This document shows positions 22,952 to 32,392 of a stretch of DNA of 64,000 bases, one piece after another. Below the pieces are notes generated by a model, which saw only the letters and a list, made by a program, of their open reading frames with translations, was not told the origin of the DNA and searched no databases. Location: NCBI GenBank assembly GCA_940337035.1, contig CALNHX010002811.1, positions 62,001 to 126,000 of the forward strand. Reading direction: 5' to 3'. Positions within the stretch are counted from its first letter, which is position 1, and each line of letters begins with the position of its first letter. Position numbers and translations under genes: made by a program. This DNA is from Agriotes lineatus (taxonomy: Eukaryota; Arthropoda; Insecta; Coleoptera; Elateridae).

Positions 22952-25010
22952 TCTGGCAACTGATCTTCTTCTTGTATAGATCGGCTCCTATCAGGATATC
23001 TACTAGACCTGGCATGTTGTAGGTAGGATCGGCCAGTAGGCAGTGTTCCCATGCGCCCTTCTCCTTTTCCACGATTGTATTCCTTGGCAACGTTCCTGTC
23101 AATCTTGCCATTATAAGCAGATCCCCATACATTCGGAAGTTGCTGGAAAATCGTGGTCTCATTTCTGCCTCAATTTTTCCTTTGGATTTCCCTGCTTCGC
23201 TTTTTCCTAGCCCTCTGATGCCTGCTTGGATTTTAATTCTTGGCAATGCCAATAGTTGTGCTGCTTCTTCAGTTATAAAAGATGCCTGTGATCCTGGATC
23301 GACCAAAGCTTCTAACAGTTCATAATGTCCTCCGGCTGCCTTTATTTTTAAAAATGCCGTGGCTAGCAGAACTTCCTTCTGGTTGAGATTTTTCGATTTT
23401 CTGCTAACTAGGCTGCTTACTTCTTCCACTGTTTGTCCGGAGGTGAAGGCCACTTGGGACTTCCTAATTGGCTCCTGCTGAGGTTTTGCAATTACCTGTT
23501 GAGGATATTTTACCGGAGTTTTGCTCCATTCCTTATGCAGCATAGTATGGTGCCATTTGTCGCAGTTTTGACATTTGTTCGAATTGTAGCATTTTTCATT
23601 CTCCTTGTGGACCAAACATCTCACACACAGCCAATGACACCGATCGTCGCTGCTCATGGAAATGAATTTCGGGCACTGTGTGATTTTGTGGCTGTTGTTG
23701 CAGATCCGACATCTACTGATGCTTGTTTGATAACTCCTTACTGGCCATGGTTTTCTTGTTGATTCTGACATTTTAATTGATTTTGCGATTTCCAGCTTCC
23801 TCTTGGAATCTTGGATTGATTCCAGTGATTGGAATGTTTTTTCCAAACACTTCAACAAGTATGCCAGATCCTGGATCTCTCGAGAATTTGTCAGCGACTG
23901 TTCATATAACTTCTTCGTATCCTTGTCTAGCTTCTTTACCAGCAGATGAGCTATCATTGGTCCCCATGACTCAGTATTCACGCCCATGTTGGATATGGCA
24001 CGTAAACTTTCCAATGTGGTATCATGCAGCTGTTTTAGGCTGGCTGCTGATTCACAATTCAGGTTGGGCAGTTCTAATATGTTGTCTAAAAATGTGGAAA
24101 ACAAAATTCTTTTGTTATTATACCTGCTTTGTAGTAGGTCCCATGCGGTTTCATAGTTAGCGTCCGATGCGTCGAGATGTTTTATTAATTTACTTGCCTC
24201 GTCTCTGAAGTAAGTTTTGAGGTACTGCATCTTTTCTGCCTTGCCTAATGTGGCATTGTTGTGGATAAGTCGCCCAAAAATGTCGTGGAACGTGGTCCAA
24301 TTTTCATAATTTCCTTCAAACATCGGCATCGTGATTTTGGACAATGGGATGGCCAGTTCTTCTCTTGCTCGTGGTTGTTCACTTCTCGGAATGCTACTTA
24401 TTTTGTTAAATATTTGAGCTATTACCTGGTTATAACGCTCTCGCATCTGGTTGTAAACACCATCCGTGAAGTAATCCTCCGCAAATTCTTGCTCACATCG
24501 GAGGATTTCCTTATGCATTTTCGTAATATTTTCCCACTGGTCGGAAATCTTGTTGGTTTTATACTCCCAGAACATTTTTGTCTGTACTTGTTCCAATGCT
24601 AATATTGCCTCGTCAAGTACCTCGCTAAATAACTGCATTTCAATTTCTTGCTTCTTGAGTCTGCCTGCTTGTTCGATGGGGTTTTCCTTTCTTTCGGTTT
24701 CTAAGCCGTTACTCTCCTCACTAGGTGGATTTAGCTTCTCCTGCCATTCATGTATGTAATCTGTAGTTATTTGAAATCTTTCTTTCACCTGGCTGTAGAA
24801 ATCCTTTTTTATGTATTCATGATCCGCTGGAAGTCGTTTCCGTAGTTCCATGTCACCGTTTTCGAATGCCTTCCACAATTCTTCTAATTCATCTTCTTTC
24901 TTGGCTAGGTACATCTGATTCTTTCTGCTTCCGGAATCCTTCTTCATATTTGTGAACAGTTGGCACATTTTGTCCGCCAGCTGTTTCTGTTCCTTTATAA
25001 TTGACTCCAT
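22920..25010 (-). pseudogene. gag: BEL/Pao gag and protease
   Basis: One open minus-strand frame of 696 codons starts at the ATG at 25010. Residues 1-220 are charged and coiled. Residues about 221-400 (KITMPMFEGNYENWTTFHDIF ...) match the DUF1759-like gag block of Pao elements. A Cys/His-rich nucleocapsid follows (CRICNNSHKITQC near 434, then CVRCLVHKENEKC and CQNCDKWHH). The aspartic protease begins near residue 568 (EALVDPGSQASF, DPG in place of DSG). The last 20 residues are out of register because of the deletion before the RT. Gag itself appears intact, so a particle protein could in principle still be encoded. Confidence 0.92.
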
Positions 25011-25545
25011 GTCGATGCGGCTTTTTTAATGGCTTTGGTACTAAAACTGGCTTAATAAGTAGTATCTTACCACTTTACGTATTTTCCAAGTTTTTAGCGG
25101 ATTGATTGCCGCTGAAGATTCTTCTCGCTGCACTGCGGAAGCCCTTAGAAGTTATTAGCAGAACTTATGCTGCTATCACTAAATCTCGCCTTTTCCTTTG
25201 GCGGAATTCCTTTGTTTGAGTCGTAGGACGTTTTCTCCTTAGCGACGGCTTTATTTGAACTTCTCCCTAATCTTTACACAAAAGAGTACATACCAATCTT
25301 GTTGTGAGTCCTCCAAATTTTCCAACGGATATGGCAGATCCGGTCCAGTTGCTTACTTGCCCAGAGCTTCGAATCTGTTCCGCGTACCCAAGACTCTTGA
25401 TTGTTGCACTAACTTCTTTTCAGCCTCCAATTGGTTGGCTTGAGTATTTTTACCCAAAAAATCCAGTTTTCTCTTGTCCGGGGAGTAGTTGGCTTGTAGG
25501 ACCAATGTCTTCTCCAAATTCCGGCTTCTTCGTGATCGGGGAGTT
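25011..25545 (-). other. BEL/Pao 5' leader
   Basis: Non-coding leader between the primer site and gag on the minus strand. It contains a 29-bp near-copy of the primer-site region at 25480-25508, 58 bp from the real one. Short plus-strand open frames here look like chance. Confidence 0.6.
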
Positions 25546-25563
25546 GTTGGCTCGAAGGACCAA
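25546..25563 (-). other. BEL/Pao primer-binding site
   Basis: Directly next to the 5' LTR the minus strand reads TTGGTCCTTCGAGCC. Position and the TGG start fit complementarity to a tRNA 3' CCA end. I did not identify which tRNA. Confidence 0.6.
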
Positions 25564-26153
25564 TGTAAAAGATGTGTCCCAAAATTAATTGGAACTTAAC
25601 ACCTTTTATATTTGTTTTTAAAAACCAGTTTAGTTTTATTCGACAGGAGTTGGAGATTATTTTGTTGTTAAGAGATAGGGGGAAGTAGTTAGGCCTGACT
25701 ACTTTGTTACAAACAATCTTGGCCTGTGTTTAACCCCATCAATGAATACACATTCGTGGTTGAACGTATATTAAATTCTAATACATATCACATAGCTTTT
25801 ATACAATAAATGTATGCCATATTTTACTTCCTACTATAAATAATTACAATCATATGTGCGTAATATTAAACGCTAAGTTTGTTATCTTGACCCACTAGTT
25901 ACAAAATTGCTGCGCTGTGCCTTTGACATGCGGTATAATACACAATTAAAACCTGCAACGTCTGTTTTGAAATATAAGGAACTGGCGTTTGTTGCGTGTG
26001 CCGTTTACATTTAGTTGTTATCGCGACACAGAAACCTGACCCATATTTTATCTGGCGCAACTTATGCAGTTCTTTTGTCGGCTAAATGCGTGCACTTTTG
26101 TCTACTCTATTTCACTTTATTCACTAAATTCATGTTCAAAAATAGTTTGAACA
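25564..26153 (-). repeat. 5' LTR of the BEL/Pao element
   Basis: Direct repeat of 16181-16772 with a handful of substitutions and a 2-bp length difference. It is followed by the GTGTC duplication at 26154. Confidence 0.93.
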
Positions 26154-26718
26154 GTGTCATTTCTGGAGATGTTAGGGGACGCTATATGGATTCGAAAAGT
26201 CCTAATCCATTTTGGCTTACAAGCATAGTTTTCGTAAAAACGAACGTTGAAAATTAAAAAGAGAAGTTGAGAACTGCTGTACTATGTCTTAAATTGGAGG
26301 CTTGACGCAGTGTCTTGAGATAGGCTAGCAAAACAGTTGTCACATATGCCGTCTACATACATAATTTATTAGCTTTTAGGACACTTTTAAAACGGAGTTT
26401 GATAATTTTAAATCCAACAATAAAGACAAAATATTGGCGTACTCACAGACCCAACATCACCAGAACACCATACACAAAAAACATATCAGCATACTCCTGC
26501 ATTGTGTATATTTTTACTACAAAAGTAAAAAATGCAATTATTTATTATATTGACATTAATTGACAAAAAACACATCAAAAACACAAAAACGCAGTAGGTA
26601 CCATACAGCGGTTTACAAAATTTGTGGTACCAAAAATGGATTAGGACCTGTCGACTCCATATAGCGTCCCCTAGCATCTCCAGAAGTGACACGATTGACT
26701 TTCCTGACACCTTGTATA

Positions 26719-27410
26719 TACCAATAATATAATTCATAGTTTACTCATGTAATATTATACTGGTATTGCGAATTCAAACTGAATCATATCCCAGCGCTAA
26801 AACGCTACAAAATCCAAATAAACAAACAATTACGTTAAATCAAGTCAATAACTGCTTGATCGAGTGCCCCTAATTTATGAACGTTGCCGAGGAAAACTCG
26901 CAACTCGGTGAAGCACGGTAAAATCTAGTACAGTTACCTTATGTCGAGAAAGTTAATCTTAATGGGAGTGTCAAAGACAGTGTGATTTCTCTCAACTCAG
27001 CCTCAGGAGCCCAAATTTCAACTATTTGGTGGTTTCAAAACGAATAGATGCAGAACAAGAGCAGTGAAGCCTTTCCCCTGCAGGCGAATTTTTGGAATAA
27101 CGTTAGCTGCACAGAGTGACTTCGAACTCTCGGGGTTAAATTAGCCAAATTTTGCTAATATATCTGCTCTTGTTTATATGTTCGAAGTTCTGTGAATAAC
27201 ATCGCTGGATAGTTTTGGTGAAAGAGACAAAACCGTCGCATTAAAAACTCTATTATTTCCCGATTTTTTTAAATGGTTTTCTACTCTCCTAATCACAAAA
27301 GTCGTTAGTTGCATGGGAAACAATATGCAGTTCCGATGGTAATCACAGCCTATAGTTGTTATAGCATGTAATTACTCTCTGATTGAGATTTTGCATGAAG
27401 ATTAAGTTTT
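26719..27410. other. Region upstream of the host gene
   Basis: About 690 bp with no repeat I recognise and no long open frame. It probably contains the upstream regulatory DNA of the gene starting at 27462; individual sites are not identifiable by eye. Confidence 0.4.
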
Positions 27411-27421
27411 TTCCAGCACTA

Positions 27422-27456
27422 TATAAAGGGATTAGCATCTGTAGAGAAAAAAACAG
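27422..27456 (+). promoter_or_regulatory. TATA-box core promoter of the host gene
   Basis: TATAAA at 27422-27427 lies 30 bases before an ACAGTC initiator-like element at 27453. The first ATG is less than 10 bases further on. This predicts a very short 5' leader. Spacing fits an insect TATA/Inr promoter. Confidence 0.6.
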
Positions 27457-27461
27457 TCATC

Positions 27462-28521
27462 ATGATGTTATTTCAAGCCTTGATATGTGTGTTTGGTGTG
27501 GCATCAGTGCTTTCCGTAACGTATTTTATTAATAATTAATTCGATCGTTAGCGAGGTGTTCTCTAAATATTTTTTGAGTAGCAATTTCAGAAGAAATTTC
27601 AAATCGAAACTAGTTTCTTTACCACAGCAACTCTTTATAATTAATTGTTGAGAAAGATAGTATTTAATGTTGTTACAAGTTTATACATATTTTTGTTGGT
27701 TTTAATGATGGGATACTAATCAGGGCACCGTAAGACATGTTTTTAAAGTATTTTTAGTTTTTTTGGCTATTATTCAAGCGTCTAGTGGTTCTGAATGAAC
27801 TTCACACTTCACGGTTGAGATCTTTTAAAATAAAAACAAGAGCTGGGTAAATCTTATAAAGACCAATTTCGCTTTGGCTCTATTTGAAGGAGTTACAACT
27901 TGACAATATCAAAACTATGATTATATTTACGGGAGTGGTTCACCAGTTATTGTTTTTATGAAAAAATACTTTCTACTTTTTAGATTAATGTAGCCAAATT
28001 AGTTTCAGCAAAGCGACTATAAACTTAAGCTGGATCGGGCGGAAGTTGTGTGGTACAACAAAAGTTACTTTCAAGATCCGAAAATTACTTTCTACCATCA
28101 CACACGTTATCAAAAGAAGATTAACATAAGTGCCTTTCTACTTCAAGATCTCGTGCATCATATCAGAGTAAGACATAATTTTTACTCACACTGACGACAT
28201 GGAAACGCCATTCTGATCTAAATTTTGGTATGAGGTAATAATTTCGCATTGATCAATTTTGACACAAATGGGACCTAACGGCGTTTGCAGAAAGAACTAA
28301 ATAGAAATTCGTTTATAATACCAACATACCTAATGACATTATAATGTTGTAATATTTTGCTTTTCAAGAACATCTACCAGGGTTACAAGTTTGTCAGTAA
28401 CGAGTACCGATTGTTTCCCGTGTTTTTCGACGAAGATGCTTGCAAGATGATGAATCTGGACATATTTAAAAATAGTGTATTGAATTTTGATACCAACCTT
28501 ACACAATGTCCAATTAAAAAG
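27462..28521 (+). CDS. Small secreted protein gene, three exons visible, 3' end not found
   Basis: Exon 1 (27462-27515) encodes a signal peptide, MMLFQALICVFGVASVLS, before a GTAACG donor. Exon 2 (28009-28167, 53 codons) follows a TTTCAG acceptor, begins QSDYKLKLDRAEVVWYNKSY and ends before GTAAGA. Exon 3 (28369-28521, 51 codons) follows TTTTCAAG, begins NIYQGYKFVSNEYRLFP and ends TNLTQCPIKK before GCAAGT, a GC-type donor with otherwise perfect consensus. All junctions are phase 0 and exons 2 and 3 have no stops. The pattern (secreted, a central DACKMM Cys, a late NLTQCP) resembles insect DUF1091/MD-2-like small secreted proteins. That assignment is tentative. A last exon should exist; a short LRILPD-stop after an acceptor at about 29753 is one weak candidate. 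Confidence 0.6.
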
Positions 28522-28688
28522 GCAAGTACTAAGTCATATTCTTTGGAAGAATGCACGATATTTTAAACCATTTCAAAACGTTGACCTGGCGTAGGATCAA
28601 AATGAAAGCAATATACAATTCCAATAACTAAGAAACCTTTAAACTTATAATAATAGTTAAGGAATGTCTTGAATTCATGCATTACTAT

Positions 28689-29400
28689 TAGTGATGGGCA
28701 TAATCGGATGATTTCAATAATCGGAATGGTCCATTTCGGAATGTTTATAAAATCGGAATATCATCCGATTATTTTACATTCCGTAAATGCAAGCAAGAGA
28801 AAACGAGCGAAACAATAAGGGGAAGGAAGATGAAGTGCGTGCAAATTTGAGACACTCGCCGTCGCTCTGTAAGCCTTTATCTGCGTTGGCATCTATTGTT
28901 TGGGTTTGCAGGACCGCAACTAAAACAATTTATGAGTTTCAGTAGCACAGTGGCATATAAGAGAAAATAAAATATTGTTTTCAAATTATTTCAGTAGTTA
29001 CCTTAATAGACTTTCGGAAAATGGTAGTGATATTTTAAAGTTTAATGGCACATAAAGTACATAATAGATAGTATAAAACAATACATGAATTTGAAGTCTG
29101 TAAGTTGTACTATCTAATAATTAATCTATGAAATACCACTGCCATTAATGCCATTCACGTATCATACACGGCGCGACCCGACGGCATTCGCCAACCAGCA
29201 TATAGCAGTCAAGTGAGTCAACATAACATTCGGTATTCAGTTCAGTTCAAATTGGCATTTCGTTTTCTCATTTTGTGTTCCGAACAGTAAAATAATCGAA
29301 TTCCGAAAAGTTCCGAAACGTTCCGAAATAATCGGAACCTTCCGATTTTTTTAACAATCGGAAACTTTCCGATTATTCATTCCGGATAGGCCCATCACTA
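28689..29400. mobile_element. hAT-type miniature element (712 bp)
   Basis: The ends are TAGTGATGGGC and its exact complement. They are flanked by 8-bp repeats ATTACTAT (28681-28688) and ATTCCTAT (29401-29408) with one mismatch; 8-bp duplications are the hAT hallmark. Both subterminal regions are crowded with ATCGGAA/TTCCGAT motifs, likely former transposase sites. There is no transposase frame. It lies just downstream of exon 3 of the host gene, probably within an intron. Confidence 0.88.
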
Positions 29401-30004
29401 ATTCCTATATTTAAAAATTCTCTGAAACTCTCAATACTCGTTTGCTAATTTACTGCGTCTGAAATTCTCACTTAATTAAAGCTTCCCAATCCTATGTTTC
29501 TTCTGATTCCGACCGATTTATTTTGTCAGTATTGCCTTCTAACTTAAGCATCTTAGCTTTGTTGTGAGATCCTACTTGCTCTTCTCGAGTGATTATTTCA
29601 CTATCCCACTTCAACTGATGTGTCTACTCCCAATTAATTTTCTCAGCAACTGGCAGATATATGGTTTTACTGAACTGGTAAATACACCAATCTAGTAGAC
29701 TTTTCTGGATTACAAAATTAAAAATCATTACCACAACTAAATATCTTTTCCAGCTGCGTATTTTACCAGATTAGCTTTCATTTTCTCACCTTTAAATTCC
29801 ACTAAGATGTCACCTGCGCTGTTGAGGTATGAAATCTTTCTTCTGTGTCAGAAAATTGTGCAGCACAGTAAACTTGTTTTCGTTGTAAATTTGGTTGATT
29901 CTTTTTTAACGATCTGTATCATAATATCTTCGACATAATTACCTACTTATTTATTTACTTAATCTTGTAGCCTTGTCTAACTTTCCGTATAAGGCGTTGT
30001 ATGT
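29401..30004. other. Unassigned DNA downstream of the hAT element
   Basis: About 600 bp. An acceptor-like TATCTTTTCCAG at about 29742-29753 is followed by six codons and a stop, which could be a terminal exon of the upstream gene. Nothing else is recognisable. Confidence 0.35.
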
Positions 30005-30720
30005 CTAATCCTGAGCGGTTGCCTTCCATAATTTCTTCAATGCTTTTCTGTGCTTTGTAGCTTCTTGTATATTATTCCATTTCACCTCTCTTTTTTTAGC
30101 TGTTGTTTTTACTTCATTTCTCCATGTCCTCTTGAATCGGCATCTTCTCTTCTCCGTGCTTCTTGCTTCATATATTTTTCCAATCATTCTCTTTTTCGTC
30201 ATCCTGTTACATTCCCTAGCCATGCTATTTGGTTTTGTTCAAGTGGTTTTATTTGTAGCGTTTCTCCAAAAACCTCATTCCTTATTCTATCTCTCCTGGC
30301 TTTTCTCTCAATTTTTTCCAAAAACCTCATTTCCGCACTTCTGATTTTGGTGATTTTGTCCATTATTCGCTCGCATATCTTATTACTCGTACCGGTATCT
30401 TTTTGTAAACTTTCACCTACGCTTCTTTAGGTATTTATTTATTCCCAGGATTGTTGTTCTTATAGCTTTAATTAGCCTACCAGCCGCGTTCGTCTTCTGG
30501 TTTATTTTGTCATCTATTTTTTTCCATTTTTTTGTATCTCCACTCCAAGGTATTTGAATTGTTCTACCTGATCCAGGATTATATTCTATATTCATATGTC
30601 ATGTTTTCTTTGCTCTTATTATTATCATCTTTGTTTTCGCCTTATTTATTGTCATGTTTTTTCCTCCATCTTATTGAACCATACCGTCACGTTATGTCGA
30701 AGCTGATATTTTGTTTCCCT
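30005..30720 (-). pseudogene. RTE-like reverse transcriptase 3' relic
   Basis: The minus strand gives disjointed frames in the correct order for the end of a non-LTR RT: LRHNVTVWFNKMEEK and MTINKAKTKMIIIRAKK (about 30690-30600), KINQKTNAAGRLIKAIR (about 30510), MDKITKIRSAEMRFLEKI (about 30360-30310), then MARECNRMTKKRMIGKIYEARS with a KRTWRNEVKT tail (30223-30005). At least three frame changes are needed. Related in type to the RTE at 17498-18765 but much older and not the same family. Confidence 0.7.
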
Positions 30721-31066
30721 TATAGTAGTTAAGATATGAGAGTTCTGTGACACACAATGCCTGAGAGGTCTGTGCCAAACAATGCATATCCTCCTCCTGC
30801 CCTTCGACCGGACTGGCCCACTGCCGGCCGGTGTCCTTTCACCTGGCAGCGATTTGCCGATGATGGTCAGTTGCATCGATTGATTTTTGCGATTGATTCG
30901 ATTTACGATGGCGTAGGGGTCGTGTTGCAATTTTGCAAGCCTACTCGCTGAATTTTGCGATTGTTGTAATTTGCAGCGTCCATTTTAACTGACCGTTTTA
31001 TCTCGGCCTTATATGAATTTTGAATTATTTTAAATCGTGTTGCGCCTTGTCACGTTTTCCAGACAT
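30721..31066. other. Unassigned GC-richer DNA
   Basis: About 350 bp including a GC-rich stretch at 30790-30850 with GCCGGCCGG. A plus-strand frame at 30757-30951 is open for 64 codons but resembles nothing I know. Confidence 0.35.
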
Positions 31067-31375
31067 TTAAATTGCCAAAAATAGATTGCACACCTGCATC
31101 CTAGACTAAACATTCGGCCCCTTTCTTCCAAAAATAAATATCCGCTGCGGCACCCCTTTTTTAAAATGTCGTAAATCTCGTTGCATACATGCATGTGGAG
31201 GTGTAACAGCTGTTAAATTGACAAAAATAGATTTCACAACTGCATCCTAGACTAAACATTCGGCCCCTTTCTTCTAAAAATAAATATCCGCTGCGGCACC
31301 CCTTTTTTTAAATAAACATAAACTTCTGCTTGTCGTAAATCTCGTCGCTTACACGCGTGTGGAGATGTAACAACC
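31067..31375. repeat. Two-copy tandem repeat, period about 146 bp
   Basis: Two copies begin TTAAATTG at 31067 and 31213. Both contain GCATCCTAGACTAAACATTC, CGGCCCCTTTCTTC and TATCCGCTGCGGCACCCC in the same order. They differ by a few substitutions and a small insertion near 31318. Confidence 0.85.
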
Positions 31376-32224
31376 GCATCTTGTATATTCTATTTCTTGG
31401 CTCATTCGCCGGATAAAAAAGTCGAACGCGCTGGAAGAGGTGCATCTGGCTTGGGTATATGTGATGGGGGAAAATAATTTGTCAGTTGAAAGTTGCACTA
31501 TAAAATGTAGCCAGTAACATTCGAATTTACTTGAATAGGCTTGAACGGAATGAAACTCAAATTTCATAGGTTGTAGGTAGCAATGTAAATTTGTAAAGTA
31601 TAAAAAGGTTGAAGTATTATACCAGCAAAAGCCAATTTAATAGAGCTGGCACAGTAAAATTTAAAACATGCAAAGTCACAAAGGTGCGTAGCAATCTAAA
31701 GTAAATTACAAAAGGTCTTATAATGAGCAGTTTAAAATAATAAGTGGTAAGAGGAGGATTAACGATTGTAACATGCAAAAGAGCACAAAGCCAGCCAAAT
31801 TTACATACAGAAGGAAAACCGAGGAATTTGAAGGATAGCAGGCAAAAGTACAGAAATTAAGATCCAAGCAGGCCAGTGATAAAATTTTCGTGAACACATA
31901 AATAAATAATCAGTGCAGTGACCAAGTTAAACTTAAAAGTGCTTTTTAGATAAACATTGTGGCGCATTCCTAGATGGACAATTTTATGAAAATCAAAGAA
32001 CAATTATTTTAGGCTAAGGTTATTGTACACAATTATCACATTTGTTAGTTTTAGAATTTTAAATTAATGTAATTGAGTTACTTACTTCCTGTTAAAATCA
32101 GTGTTTGATGGTAGTTGCATAGCAACCAGACACTCGCTTGTTTTTAACAATAAAATGATGCTGACACGTTGAAAATTTCTCGAGTTTTAATTAATCTTTT
32201 TGGGTGTTGAACATAAATTCGGGT
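31376..32224. other. Unassigned AT-rich DNA upstream of a Jockey 3' end
   Basis: No coding sequence or RNA gene is visible in about 850 bp. An AATAAA lies near 32150. Confidence 0.35.
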
Positions 32225-32392
32225 AAAAAATTTTTTTTAATCCCCTATAATTCACAATCTGTCCAAGGACAATAAGCGAATGGTGTTACAATTTATGGTA
32301 ATCCAGCGTGTGGTTAGTATCTTACATTAAAGATCTAACTCAAGACAATAAACCTAGGGTTATGATAATATCTAGTTATACAACTTATTTTT

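Larger units (their letters stand above)
16181..26153 (-). mobile_element. BEL/Pao LTR retrotransposon with env, inactivated
   Basis: Two direct LTRs (592 and 590 bp) are flanked by a perfect 5-bp duplication GTGTC (16176-16180 and 26154-26158). On the minus strand the order is primer site, gag-protease, RT, RNase H, integrase, env, which is the BEL/Pao layout. The protease is of the DPG type and the gag region carries the DUF1759-like block usual in this superfamily. Lesions are a deletion between protease and RT, three single-base frameshifts (two in pol, one in env), two premature stops and an RTE insertion in env. The LTRs are nearly identical, so damage is recent or was partly inherited from an already defective template. 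Confidence 0.95.
16150..26718. mobile_element. TIR (miniature) element split by the BEL/Pao insertion
   Basis: The pieces 16150-16180 and 26154-26718 rejoin as one element of about 590 bp once the BEL/Pao element and one GTGTC are removed. Its ends are inverted copies: TATGCAGTTTGTCAG on the left and the complement of TATACAAGGTGTCAG on the right. The inverted homology runs inward about 90 bp (TTCTGGAGATG.TAGGGGACG and GTCCTAATCCATTTT on both sides). A TA duplication is likely. The interior has no transposase, so it looks non-autonomous. Confidence 0.75.

Noticed and set aside
30757..30951. A small coding gene with a Pro-rich start
   Set aside because: Single short frame in a GC-rich patch with no recognised domain, splice signal or promoter.
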